Shown: positions 15,630-23,700, numbered from the stretch's first letter. The stretch is DNA of 30,583 bases from an uncultured Oscillospiraceae bacterium (GCA_958436045.1 CAUBIP010000012.1:1-30583), one strand, 5' to 3'. Program-made: numbers and translations. Notes: generated from the sequence alone by a model not told the origin.

Positions 15630-16208
15630 ATGCAGGCACTAAAGGAGAGAATCATCAAAGAAGGCAAAGTCTTGCCCGGTAATATCATCAAGGTCGACGG
15701 CTTCCTGAATCACCGGGTCGATGTGGCCTTTATGGAGCAGATCGCCGACGAATTTGCAAAGTATTTTGACCCGAAGGAGATTACCCTGATCCTGACGGCG
15801 GAAGCCAGCGGAATTGCCCTGGCCTCGATCTGCGCGCTGCGCTTTGGCGTGCCGATGGTCTTTGCGAAGAAGGCCAAGAGCGATAATATCGAAGGCGGCC
15901 TGTATCAGAGCGACATTTATTCCTACACCTATCAGAAGAAGGTCACCCTGATCGCCTCGAAGGATTGGATCAAATCCACCGACAAGGTTCTGATCGTGGA
16001 CGACTTTATGGCCAACGGCGAAGCGATGCGCGGCCTGTGCGACATCGTCAAGGAAGCCGGTGCGGAGCTCAAGGGTATTGCCATCGCCATTGAAAAGGGC
16101 TTCCAGCACGGCGGCGACAAGCTGCGCGAGGCGGGGATGCCCATTAAGTCCCTGGCCATCATTGACAAGGCTGATGAGAACGGCTTTGTCTTCCGTGAGG
16201 ACGATTGA
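15630..16208 (+). CDS. xpt: Xanthine phosphoribosyltransferase
   Basis: The 192-residue enzyme salvages xanthine to XMP using PRPP. It matches Bacillota Xpt throughout: the N-terminal ALKERIIKEGKVLPGNIIKVD, here shortened to the recognisable KVDGFLNHRVD block; EASGIALA; and the PRPP-binding motif VLIVDDFMANGEAM in the second half. Length is normal. AAAGGAT precedes the ATG. The stop is 6 bases before guaA, so xanthine becomes XMP and then GMP in a two-gene pathway. The leader is only about 40 nt and contains no guanine-riboswitch aptamer, unlike the Bacillus xpt leader. Control is more likely through the divergent LysR. Confidence 0.94.
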   Translation: MQALKERIIKEGKVLPGNIIKVDGFLNHRVDVAFMEQIADEFAKYFDPKEITLILTAEASGIALASICALRFGVPMVFAKKAKSDNIEGGLYQSDIYSYTYQKKVTLIASKDWIKSTDKVLIVDDFMANGEAMRGLCDIVKEAGAELKGIAIAIEKGFQHGGDKLREAGMPIKSLAIIDKADENGFVFREDD

Positions 16209-16214
16209 TTTACG

Positions 16215-17750
16215 ATGGATAAGATTTTGATCCTGGACTTCGGCGGCCAGTATAACCAGTTGATTGCCCGCCGTGTGCGTGAATGCAACGTATATTGTGA
16301 GGTCAAGCCTTACACGATGCCGCTGGCGGAGATTCGGGCGTTTGCACCCAAGGGGATTATCTTCACCGGCGGGCCGCACAGCGTCTATGCGGCGGATTCC
16401 CCCCAGGTCGACCCGGAGATCTTTGCCTTGGGCCTGCCGATCCTGGGCATCTGCTACGGCTGCCAGCTCATGGCGCAGACCCTGGGCGGACGTGTGACGG
16501 CCGCGTCGGAAGCAACGGCGCGGGAATTTGGCAAGACGAACACCTATTTTTTGGAAAACTGCAAGCTCTTTGCCGGCCTGCCGGCGGAGAGCATCACCTG
16601 GATGAGCCACGGCGATTACCTGGCCCAGGTGCCGGAGGGCTTCCAGCTTGTCGCCCATACGGACGCCTGCCCCACGGCGGCCATCGCCGACGAGAGCCGG
16701 GGGTTCTACGGCGTGCAGTTCCACCCGGAGGTCAATCATACGGCCCACGGGCAGGAGATGCTGCGCAATTTCCTCTATGCGGTCTGCCAGTGCGACCATA
16801 CCTGGACGATGCGCAATTATATGAAAACGGCCATCACGGATGTGCGGGAGAAGGTCGGCGACGGGAAGGTCCTGCTGGCGCTGTCCGGCGGTGTCGATTC
16901 CTCTGTCGCGGCGGCGCTGCTGGCGAAGGCCGTCGGCGAGCGGCTGACGTGCATCTTTGTCGACCACGGTCTGCTGCGAAAAAACGAGGGTGACGAGGTC
17001 GAGGCTGCCTTCCGGGATTCCGGGATGCACTTTATCCGTGTCAACGCCCAGCAGCACTTTATGGAGCGGCTGGCAGGCGTCGAGGAGCCGGAGCGGAAGC
17101 GGAAGATCATCGGCGAGGAGTTTATCCGCGTCTTTGAGGCCGAAGCGAAGAAAATCGGCCATGTCGACTTCCTGGCCCAGGGGACGATCTACCCCGATGT
17201 CATCGAGTCCGGCGCCGGGGATGCAGAGACGATCAAATCGCATCACAATGTCGGCGGTCTGCCGGATTATGTCGACTTCCGGGAGATCATCGAACCGCTG
17301 CGGATGCTGTATAAGGACGAGGTGCGGCAGCTGGGCCGTGAGCTGGGCCTGCCGGAGGAGCTTGTCATGCGGCAGCCGTTCCCGGGCCCGGGCCTGGCCA
17401 TTCGGGTCATCGGCGAGATCACCTGGGAGAAGCTGGAAATGCTGCGGGACGCTGATTTTATCTTCCGGGAGGAAGTCGCCAACGCCGGCCTGGCCTATTC
17501 CATCAACCAGTATTTTGCCGTTTTGACGAGTATGCGCTCCGTTGGCGTCATGGGCGACAGCCGCACGTATGACTACACCCTGGCCCTGCGCGGCGTCACG
17601 ACGACCGATTTTATGACGGCCGATTGGGCCCGCATCCCCTACGACGTCCTCGACCGGGCCTCCGCCCGCATCGTCAACGAAGTCCGCGGTATCAACCGCG
17701 TCGTGTACGATATCACCAGCAAACCGCCCGCGACGATCGAATGGGAATGA
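16215..17750 (+). CDS. guaA: GMP synthase, glutamine-hydrolysing (complete)
   Basis: The 511-residue enzyme amidates XMP to GMP with glutamine and ATP. The N-terminal class I glutaminase has the nucleophile C80 in GICYGCQ and the H170/E172 pair in QFHPEV. The ATP-pyrophosphatase domain has the P-loop SGGVDSS at 224-230. The C-terminal dimerisation/XMP-binding domain contains RQPFPGPGLA and ends in TIEWE. All catalytic residues are intact. It follows xpt by 6 bases; its ribosome site (GTGAGGA) lies inside the xpt 3' end. Its 3' end is the border of an A+T-rich stretch. The guaA 3' end is a known insertion hotspot for genomic islands. Confidence 0.96.
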   Translation: MDKILILDFGGQYNQLIARRVRECNVYCEVKPYTMPLAEIRAFAPKGIIFTGGPHSVYAADSPQVDPEIFALGLPILGICYGCQLMAQTLGGRVTAASEATAREFGKTNTYFLENCKLFAGLPAESITWMSHGDYLAQVPEGFQLVAHTDACPTAAIADESRGFYGVQFHPEVNHTAHGQEMLRNFLYAVCQCDHTWTMRNYMKTAITDVREKVGDGKVLLALSGGVDSSVAAALLAKAVGERLTCIFVDHGLLRKNEGDEVEAAFRDSGMHFIRVNAQQHFMERLAGVEEPERKRKIIGEEFIRVFEAEAKKIGHVDFLAQGTIYPDVIESGAGDAETIKSHHNVGGLPDYVDFREIIEPLRMLYKDEVRQLGRELGLPEELVMRQPFPGPGLAIRVIGEITWEKLEMLRDADFIFREEVANAGLAYSINQYFAVLTSMRSVGVMGDSRTYDYTLALRGVTTTDFMTADWARIPYDVLDRASARIVNEVRGINRVVYDITSKPPATIEWE

Positions 17751-17819
17751 TTTCAAAAGCGCCGGAAACCCGCATGAATACAGGCTTTTTTTCCTGTCGA
17801 AATGGCTCGTGATACTGGG

Positions 17820-17849
17820 TTGATACGAATTTCTCAATTCCAGTACACT
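17820..17849 (+). promoter_or_regulatory. Weak candidate promoter upstream of the attenuator
   Basis: TTGATA (17820-17825) and TACACT (17844-17849) are 18 bases apart. A small stem, TACTGG with CCAGTA (17813-17818 and 17840-17845), spans it. If used, it would yield a short RNA of about 75 nt ending at the terminator at 17924-17934. Confidence 0.35.
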
Positions 17850-17867
17850 GTGAGGACATTTTTAAAT

Positions 17868-17934
17868 GACAAGCAAAAACTGTCCTGCTGGATGGGCCAT
17901 TCAACAGGACGGTTTTTGCTTGTCTTATTTTTTC
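17868..17934 (+). terminator. Strong terminator, possibly an attenuator, before the HNH gene
   Basis: A 13-bp stem (17868-17880 with 17912-17924), one mismatch and 6 more pairs (17882-17887 with 17905-17910) enclose a 17-nt loop. TTATTTTTT follows. Upstream, AGGACA (17853-17858) could instead pair with TGTCCT (17881-17886) and break the inner stem. Whether it ends xpt-guaA, a small RNA, or regulates the HNH gene is open. Confidence 0.8.
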
Positions 17935-17980
17935 AAAATACACATGTTACTCAAACCATAAAAAGGAGTGGCAAAGGAAT

Positions 17981-19633
17981 ATGACTTGGATCATACTAAT
18001 CATTGTTTTAGCGGTCATAGTAGCTAAGAGTATAAGAAGAAGGCAGTACAAAGAGCTAGAAGCACAGTACAAAGAACTAGAAGCAGAAGTTTTAAGTACG
18101 TTAGGGTTTAGTAATTGGAATTTTGTTCCCTATTTTGATACCTATGTTACAGTAAAGAGTCGGCAAACTTTGGGGAAATATGATGAAATAAAATTCTTCA
18201 AAGGTAATAGAGAAATGCTTGAGAAGGCAGAAGAGACGATTAAACGAAAAAATGAAACAGCAGCAGTGATGCGAAAGTTTCTTAATGATAATGAATACAA
18301 ATCTAATTCACAGTATGATAGAATAGTAGAGCATGTTAACATTGTTCTTAAAAATGCGGGTGCATTTAGAATTAAAGTGAGATATATTTCATCGGCTGGA
18401 AATTATTTGGCTTCAAAAGAAATTACAGTAACTCAAGATACGATTGATAGGATCCATCAAGACCCCTCGTTGCTTATGGACAAAGGGGAATATAACAAAT
18501 ACATTAGGGAACAGCAGAAAGAAGCGTTGAGTCAGAAACAGCATGAATACTACGAGCAGGTAAACAGCATTATCGATTACGCAAATACAAACAAGGACGC
18601 CTTAGTTGTTAAAGGCGATCAGCAACAATTAGATACTCTAATTGGGCAGTTATTTGATAGAACTGTTAATAGTATCAAAAAGATCAAAACCCTCGATAGC
18701 GAAGAATGGGCGCTTATCGGTGACTTCATGGTTCGCCTTAAGAGTGAGATTGAGAGGATTGTAAGTGCAAACCAACGGATACTCGCATATTACGAATCCC
18801 CTGATTTCTTGAAAATCAAACAAACCTGTGAAGCATTGATGAGTTCTCAAAGAGAGTTCAATGAATACATCAATGAAAAAGTGCAAGCTATTTCTCACCT
18901 CTTTGGTACAAGAGTAATTCGGAATGAAACAATTAATGATGACGAATATAACTATATTCGTCCATACAAAAAGACTATCACACCCTTTACCGCAGAGGCT
19001 TCAGCAGCGGTATTCGCAAGTGCTGAAAACAATCCTCTTGAGTATATTGTAAAGTATTTCTATCCTAATAAAAGAACATATCCCGAACAAATCCAGAAAC
19101 TCTGCCACCTTGTGGAAGAACTTGAAACTTTAAGAGATGCAAAACAAATCATTGAGAACTACAAAGCGGAATACCAGCAGTATCTTGGCGATGTTCCTGC
19201 TTTTATTATGGAAAACGATGAGGCTGGCTTTTACTCACGGCTTGGATTTGCTATCATTGATGAAAGTGTGCTTACCGTAGAGTATAAATTCTCATATACT
19301 TCTAACGGTGGACTGGCGCAGCGTTCATTTACAGTTCCAATGACAGAAGAAACCATTGCAGAGCTTATTAAGGTGCTGGAAAACAAGCTCACTGCAAGTG
19401 CTTTTGCAAAAGAGCAACGAACCCTGATGACGAAAAAACTGCGTGAGTTCATCAAAAATCGCGACAATTTCACTTGCTGCATTTGCGGAAACTCCACTCA
19501 TGTTGAGCCTAATCTATTACTTGAGATAGATCACATTATCCCCGTGGCTAAAGGTGGCGAAACAGTGGAGGATAATCTCCAGACGTTGTGCTGGAAATGC
19601 AATCGTGCAAAGAGCGATAAAATCATTGCCTGA
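17981..19633 (+). CDS. Membrane-anchored HNH endonuclease
   Basis: This 550-residue protein has an N-terminal hydrophobic helix (about residues 3-15), a basic stretch and a coiled coil, then a long helical body and a C-terminal HNH nuclease (490-546). The HNH domain shows zinc-type pairs C499/C502 and C537/C540, the DH dyad D517-H518, and N532 and N541. Two beta-rich segments, about 128-166 and 427-467, resemble each other (YISSAGN...KEITVTQDTID against YTSNGGL...RSFTVPMTEETI), suggesting an internal duplication. AAGGAG lies 12 bases before the ATG. A+T content and codon use differ sharply from the neighbours. The target DNA is unknown; a defence or mobile-element role is inference. I do not recognise the middle domain. 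Confidence 0.82.
   Translation: MTWIILIIVLAVIVAKSIRRRQYKELEAQYKELEAEVLSTLGFSNWNFVPYFDTYVTVKSRQTLGKYDEIKFFKGNREMLEKAEETIKRKNETAAVMRKFLNDNEYKSNSQYDRIVEHVNIVLKNAGAFRIKVRYISSAGNYLASKEITVTQDTIDRIHQDPSLLMDKGEYNKYIREQQKEALSQKQHEYYEQVNSIIDYANTNKDALVVKGDQQQLDTLIGQLFDRTVNSIKKIKTLDSEEWALIGDFMVRLKSEIERIVSANQRILAYYESPDFLKIKQTCEALMSSQREFNEYINEKVQAISHLFGTRVIRNETINDDEYNYIRPYKKTITPFTAEASAAVFASAENNPLEYIVKYFYPNKRTYPEQIQKLCHLVEELETLRDAKQIIENYKAEYQQYLGDVPAFIMENDEAGFYSRLGFAIIDESVLTVEYKFSYTSNGGLAQRSFTVPMTEETIAELIKVLENKLTASAFAKEQRTLMTKKLREFIKNRDNFTCCICGNSTHVEPNLLLEIDHIIPVAKGGETVEDNLQTLCWKCNRAKSDKIIA
18044..18085 (+). repeat. 21-bp tandem duplication inside the HNH gene
   Basis: Two adjacent 21-base units (18044-18064 and 18065-18085) differ at one position and encode QYKELEA twice. 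The product is an extended coiled-coil heptad next to the membrane anchor. It is a likely site of copy-number change. Confidence 0.85.
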
Positions 19634-19754
19634 GTCTTAAAATGTGCTTTTCACTAAGCTCTTTGCTATAACAAGAATTTAGTTGGCTAGTGTTACCGCT
19701 ATTTTCAATTCTGGACTGTATCGTTTGCTCTTTTGTCTCTTTCTTGGCATAATA

Positions 19755-19818
19755 ATAGTCCCCCTTATTGTAGTCTCGAAATTTTTGCTATTTCGAGTGT
19801 CTACTCTAAGGGGACTAT
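19755..19818. other. 64-nt hairpin between the convergent HNH and PH-like genes
   Basis: The outer stem ATAGTC...GACTAT pairs 19755-19767 with 19807-19818 (12 pairs, one bulged C). An inner stem (GTAG...CTCGAAA with TTTCGAG...CTAC) closes on a loop near TTTTTGCTA. It lies in the 210-base gap between convergent genes. It lacks a T-run, so it may be a rho-independent barrier of weak type or a mobile-element relic. I see nothing else in the gap. Confidence 0.6.
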
Positions 19819-19843
19819 ATCAGGAAACCGGGACTTTCTGTTT

Positions 19844-20359
19844 CTATTTTTTATTGCTTTTGCCTATGCCGTTTAAGATAGTACCTTTGACTCCATGTTC
19901 TAGCACGCCCTTAATCGCGCCCCTTGTATCTAACTCTAAAGTATCGTCTACGAGAGCAAATGCATCTTTTATCATGCTTGACCCGCGTGTCGCAAGTGTC
20001 GTGCCTGTTACTGCATTCACAATTTTTGCAGTAAACTTCCGTGCTTCAAGCATACCTGAAAATACGATCGTGATATTTTTCCCAACTGTCTGTACTTCAA
20101 CATCTGCGCCTTTTTGTTTGACCTGCGCCGCATCATGATAAAGTTTTACATCTTCAAGTGGAATCACATCAACTAATTCGCGTTCTTTTTTGACGAACCC
20201 CTTTTCTTTTTCAAAGACTACTTTTTGCGAAGTCAACGTTAGCTGCAAACTCCCTTTGTAAGTCTTACAAGTTACGTTCCCCTCATACAAGATCACTTCA
20301 TCTGGCTGCAATTCATAGGTTGCTATAGTAGTATCCTCTCCCTCTTTATGAATGGTCAT
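19844..20359 (-). CDS. Hypothetical PH/GRAM-like domain protein
   Basis: The frame gives about 171 residues from the ATG at 20359. The first 100 look like a bacterial PH/GRAM fold: DEVILYEGNV, then LQLTLTSQKVVFE with alternating hydrophobic strands. The C-terminus is a low-complexity helix ending GKSNKK. No catalytic motif, signal peptide or membrane helix is seen. The start is uncertain. The frame is open to 20449, and GTG at 20389 or ATG codons further up are possible, none with a good ribosome site. A TATAAT on the minus strand (plus 20393-20398), without a good -35, favours a start downstream of it. It converges with the HNH gene and shares its A+T-rich composition, so it probably arrived with it. 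Function unknown. Confidence 0.6.
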   Translation of the reverse strand: MTIHKEGEDTTIATYELQPDEVILYEGNVTCKTYKGSLQLTLTSQKVVFEKEKGFVKKERELVDVIPLEDVKLYHDAAQVKQKGADVEVQTVGKNITIVFSGMLEARKFTAKIVNAVTGTTLATRGSSMIKDAFALVDDTLELDTRGAIKGVLEHGVKGTILNGIGKSNKK

Positions 20360-20504
20360 AAGAGCAGTTGCGTATTTCGCGAGATCCACTGTATTATAAA
20401 GTACTACCATAAAACAGACAGGTTGTGAACACCCTGTTTTGTGCAGCATCGAGCATATGCTGTGATACTAGTTTGCTACGGGAAATTGAAGCAGGCGCAA
20501 ATAT

Positions 20505-20536
20505 AAGCGCAAATCATTAAGCGCTTTTGGTTTTTT
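20505..20536 (+). terminator. Small hairpin with T-run at the right edge of the A+T-rich stretch
   Basis: AAGCGC (20505-20510) pairs with GCGCTT (20521-20526) across a 10-nt loop, and TTGGTTTTTT follows. No plus-strand gene precedes it. The rest of 20450-20625 holds nothing I can identify. Confidence 0.45.
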
Positions 20537-20625
20537 GCGGTAGCATGGGGGCAAAAAGGCGTACCGCATGGAGGAGACGGGCGGGTTGGGGGGCGCAAGG
20601 TGTCGGGCAATTTGATGATTACGGA

Positions 20626-20654
20626 TTGAGCTTTGGGGCGGAGTGTGGTATCAT
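20626..20654 (+). promoter_or_regulatory. Promoter of alkA-ogt
   Basis: TTGAGC (20626-20631) and TATCAT (20649-20654) are 17 bases apart. The predicted start near 20661 rules out the upstream GTG at 20643 as the alkA start. Confidence 0.6.
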
Positions 20655-20690
20655 GAGGGAATAAGAGGAAAAAACGGGGCGCGGAGGGGG

Positions 20691-21353
20691 ATGCTGGTGT
20701 ATTTTGCGTATGGGGAGACGGAGACGGCTTATCTGCGGCGGAAGGACCCGCGGCTGGGGGCGGTGATCGACCGCATCGGGATGATCGAGCGGGCGGTGGA
20801 TCCGGATCTGTTTTCGTCTGTCGTCCATCACATCATCGGCCAGCAGATCTCAACGAAGGCGCAGGAGACGATCTGGCGGCGGCTGCAGGAAGCCCTCGGC
20901 GCTGTGAATGCGGAGACAGTCCTGGTGGTGGGGGAGGCCAAGCTCCAGGCACTGGGCATGACATTTCGCAAGGCAGCGTATCTGACGGACTTTGCAGCGC
21001 AGGTCCACGCCGGGGCGTTTGACCTGGAAGCTGTCGCCCAGCTGCCGGATGGAGACGCCATCCGGGCGCTGAGCAGCCTGAAGGGCATCGGCGTTTGGAC
21101 GGCGGAGATGATCCTGCTGTTTTGCCTGCAGCGGCCGGATATTTTCAGCTACGATGACCTTGCCATTCAGCGGGGGCTGCGGATGGTCTACCATCACCGG
21201 GCGATCAGCCGTCCGTTGTTTGAAAAATACCGCCGCCGCTTTCACCCCTATTGCAGCGTGGCCAGCTTGTACCTCTGGGCTGTGGCGGGGGGTGCGATCC
21301 CGGAAATGAAGGACTATAAGCCGAAAAACAAGCCAAATAACAAGGGGAAATAG
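20691..21353 (+). CDS. DNA-3-methyladenine glycosylase (AlkA-like, HhH-GPD)
   Basis: The 220-residue enzyme excises alkylated purines from DNA to start base-excision repair. It has the HhH-GPD plan: HHIIGQQISTKAQETI in the first third, the helix-hairpin-helix LSSLKGIGVWTAEM at about 128-140, and the catalytic aspartate in YDDLAIQRG (D155 or D156). It lacks the E. coli AlkA N-terminal extension, like many bacterial short forms. The ATG at 20691 has GGAGGGGG just upstream; an upstream GTG lies within the promoter. It is separated from ogt by one base, so the two alkylation-repair genes are cotranscribed. Confidence 0.9.
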   Translation: MLVYFAYGETETAYLRRKDPRLGAVIDRIGMIERAVDPDLFSSVVHHIIGQQISTKAQETIWRRLQEALGAVNAETVLVVGEAKLQALGMTFRKAAYLTDFAAQVHAGAFDLEAVAQLPDGDAIRALSSLKGIGVWTAEMILLFCLQRPDIFSYDDLAIQRGLRMVYHHRAISRPLFEKYRRRFHPYCSVASLYLWAVAGGAIPEMKDYKPKNKPNNKGK

Positions 21354-21354
21354 G

Positions 21355-21900
21355 ATGGAAAACCGGGAAATTTTTACGCAGCATTACACCTCCCCGCTGG
21401 GCGGCATCCTGCTGGCGGCGGACGAGTGTGGGCTGACGGGCCTGTGGTTCGATGGGCAAAAATACTTTGGCGGGCATCTGCCTGCGGCGCACACGGAGCG
21501 CCAGACGCCGATTCTTGCCCAGACCAAGCGCTGGCTGGACCTTTATTTTGCCGGGAAGAAGCCGGATTTTCTGCCGCTGCTGCATCCGGACGGCTCGGCG
21601 TTTCGCCAGGCGGTCTGGGCGCTTTTGCTGCAGATCCCCTATGGGCAGACGACGACCTATGGCGCGCTTGCCAAGCAGCTTGCGGCGAAGCTGGGGCGGC
21701 CGCGGATGTCTGCCCAGGCCGTCGGCGGGGCGGTGGGGCACAATGAAATTTCGATTCTCATCCCGTGCCACCGGGTCGTCGGGGCGAACGGCAGCCTGAC
21801 GGGCTACGCAGGCGGTATTGACAAAAAGATGTGGCTCCTGGAGCTGGAGCGGGCCGATCTGCGCGGGCTTTTTGTCCCCAAACGGGGGATGGCGCTGTGA
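21355..21900 (+). CDS. ogt: Methylated-DNA-[protein]-cysteine S-methyltransferase
   Basis: The 181-residue protein removes the methyl group from O6-methylguanine by irreversible transfer to its own cysteine. The acceptor is C138 in the IPCHRV motif, and the helix-turn-helix region YGQTTTYGALAKQLA precedes it. The N-terminal beta domain is present (residues 1-80). There is no Ada-type regulatory domain, so this is the Ogt form. The start codon lies one base after the alkA stop, which implies translational coupling; together the pair covers both N3- and O6-alkyl damage. Confidence 0.93.
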   Translation: MENREIFTQHYTSPLGGILLAADECGLTGLWFDGQKYFGGHLPAAHTERQTPILAQTKRWLDLYFAGKKPDFLPLLHPDGSAFRQAVWALLLQIPYGQTTTYGALAKQLAAKLGRPRMSAQAVGGAVGHNEISILIPCHRVVGANGSLTGYAGGIDKKMWLLELERADLRGLFVPKRGMAL

Positions 21901-21957
21901 TGGCGGGCTTGGCGCAAGAAAAATGACTTGAGATTTTAAACGGCATGGGGTGTGCGT

Positions 21958-22599
21958 ATGATCTATTATGCAACGCGGCAGACGCTGCAGCGGTACAAGA
22001 TAAAAACGCTGGATGAGATCTTTGCAGGTGAGGTGACGCCGGAAGAAGCGCGCTTCTTAGCGCAGGTGCGTCAGGAGTCCGGGAATCGCCTGTATGAATG
22101 GGGCTGCAAGCTGTTCTACTTTGATGGGAGAAAGAGCCTGCAGCTGATGCACTTTGAAACCAGGCTTGTGATCTTCCTGATTGACATGAAGCAAAAAGAG
22201 TTGGAGTTTGTGGGAAATGCGGCCGCCCATTACTTGCTGGACCTGTATGCGGCAGATACGGCCATGGTCCGTGCGCTGGAGCGTTATTTTGCATCGGCTT
22301 CGTTCGTGTGGTTTGATCGACTGACAAACAAAAGCATCATTGCAAGTATGAACCATATGCAATCCGGCTGGGCGTTGGATGGCTACCGCTTTTATGACTA
22401 TATCCGCGATGGCATTCTGCACACGAAGGAGATCAACCGGGAGGTCAACAAGCTTGCGTTTCCGTGGAAAATCAATGGAAAAAAAGAATGGATCGTTCCA
22501 TATCAGCTGTTTGAAGAGAAAATCAAAAAGGCGTTTGGCGAGCCCGTATGGGGTGCGGGGAAGGCGAGCATTCCTGCGTTGGAGCACGGGAAGCATTGA
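21958..22599 (+). CDS. DUF6933-like protein, function unknown
   Basis: The 213-residue soluble protein starts MIYYATRQTLQRYKIK and has a W-x-C-K-L-F-Y-F-D-GRKSLQLMHFET segment and a later SIIASMNHMQ. These resemble the DUF6933 pattern (short N-terminal strand and lysine helix, a strand pair naming a 'household' residue run, and an SMN motif). I make that link from memory and it is moderate at best. No signal peptide, membrane helix or catalytic motif is visible. The ATG at 21958 is preferred to a GTG two codons earlier; neither has a strong ribosome site. It follows ogt by 57 bases but need not be part of that operon. Confidence 0.6.
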   Translation: MIYYATRQTLQRYKIKTLDEIFAGEVTPEEARFLAQVRQESGNRLYEWGCKLFYFDGRKSLQLMHFETRLVIFLIDMKQKELEFVGNAAAHYLLDLYAADTAMVRALERYFASASFVWFDRLTNKSIIASMNHMQSGWALDGYRFYDYIRDGILHTKEINREVNKLAFPWKINGKKEWIVPYQLFEEKIKKAFGEPVWGAGKASIPALEHGKH

Positions 22600-22697
22600 C
22601 ATGCCGGGCCGGAGCATCACTGGCATATACCCCGTCGTCACTTGAAAAACGCGGGTACGATATAAAAAATACAAAAAGCAGCCGTGCGGGCTTGATA

Positions 22698-22735
22698 TGT
22701 ACCCCCAATACTGGACACCCGGTATTGGGGGTACA
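22698..22735. repeat. 38-nt near-perfect palindrome, candidate dispersed repeat
   Basis: A 17-bp stem (one T-G wobble) closes on an ACAC tetraloop: arms 22698-22714 and 22719-22735, starting TGTACCCCCAATAC and ending in its complement. Each arm resembles the end of an IS3-type element (TGTCCAGTATTGGGG on the reverse). No T-run follows. It lies where a permease or kinase gene would be expected beyond the ABC ATPase. It could be a REP-like unit or the scar of an insertion. Confidence 0.7.
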
Positions 22736-22779
22736 GCCATACGAAATACAATTACGAGTACAAGCGGATGAGCGTTGAA

Positions 22780-23685
22780 TTATACCGTCAAGGGAAATGG
22801 CCGGAAACGCCGGAGGGCCTGCAGCTGGGCATTGATCTCGCTTGCCAGGGCCCGTACGGCCCGGTCGCCGGTGGAAAGGCAGAGGAGGGTGTTCGTCTCC
22901 GTCTGCATTTTTTCCGCGAGGTTTTCGGCAACCTCGCGGATGCCGCGCCACACGGACCAGAGCCGCGCCAGGGCGCGGACGTCGCTGACTTCGACGCGGA
23001 TGCACTTGCGGCACTGGGCCTCCAGCGCTTCGGCGCTCATCTCCCGGACCATGCGCCCGGCGTCGAGGAAGCCGTAGTGGGTGGCCAGGCGGGCCAGCTC
23101 GTCAAGGATGTGGCTGGAGATCAGAAACGTGATGCCCTGCTCCCGGTTCAGCTTTAAAATCAGCTCCCGCATCTCGATCATGCCCTGGGGGTCCAGCCCG
23201 TTGGTGGGCTCGTCGAGGAGGAGAAGGTCCGGGCGACCGGCCAGGGCCATGGCGATGCCCAGCCGCTGGCGCATCCCGAGGGAGAAGGCCCGGGCCCGCT
23301 TGCTGCCCGCGCCCTCCAGGCCGACCAGCCGCAGCAGATCAGAAATACCGCGCTCGGACGGCAGGCCCAGCACCCGGTACTGCTGGCGGAGATTCTCCGC
23401 CGCCGTCATGCCCAGGTAGATCGAGGGCGTCTCGACCACTGCGCCCATTCTGCGGCGGGCGCGGGCAAGGCGGGGGTCGGGGTATTTGGCCCCGTAGAGA
23501 GTATAGCTGCCGCCGGTCGGGGCCTGCAGGCCGCAGATAAGGCGGATCAGCGTCGTTTTCCCGGCGCCGTTCCGGCCGACGAAGCCGTAGATCGCGCCCT
23601 GGGGGATGCGCATGGTCAAGCCGTCCAGCGCAATGCTGCCGCGGTAGCGCTTGGTCAGCGCGTTTGTTTCAAGCACATATTCCAT
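22780..23685 (-). CDS. ABC transporter ATP-binding protein (BcrA/peptide-resistance type)
   Basis: The 301-residue ATPase has Walker A GRNGAGKTT (residues 37-45), the signature SLGMRQ (135-140) and Walker B LLLLDEP with D158-E159. The domain ends near 215 and a C-terminal extension of about 80 residues is typical of the BcrA/lantibiotic-immunity subfamily. Such an ATPase needs a membrane permease, but none is encoded next to it on either side. AAAGGAGGT precedes the ATG by 10 bases. It follows the response-regulator gene at 85 bases on the same strand, as in bacitracin-type resistance modules. The missing permease and kinase suggest loss of the downstream half of the module. Confidence 0.9.
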   Translation of the reverse strand: MEYVLETNALTKRYRGSIALDGLTMRIPQGAIYGFVGRNGAGKTTLIRLICGLQAPTGGSYTLYGAKYPDPRLARARRRMGAVVETPSIYLGMTAAENLRQQYRVLGLPSERGISDLLRLVGLEGAGSKRARAFSLGMRQRLGIAMALAGRPDLLLLDEPTNGLDPQGMIEMRELILKLNREQGITFLISSHILDELARLATHYGFLDAGRMVREMSAEALEAQCRKCIRVEVSDVRALARLWSVWRGIREVAENLAEKMQTETNTLLCLSTGDRAVRALASEINAQLQALRRFRPFPLTV

Positions 23686-23700
23686 GAATCAACAGACCTC

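Noticed and set aside
15639..17837. 732-codon minus-strand open frame over xpt-guaA
   Set aside because: Antisense of two unmistakable enzymes, no start signal.
22698..22735. Complete IS3 element
   Set aside because: Only terminal-like sequences are present; there is no transposase gene or space for one.
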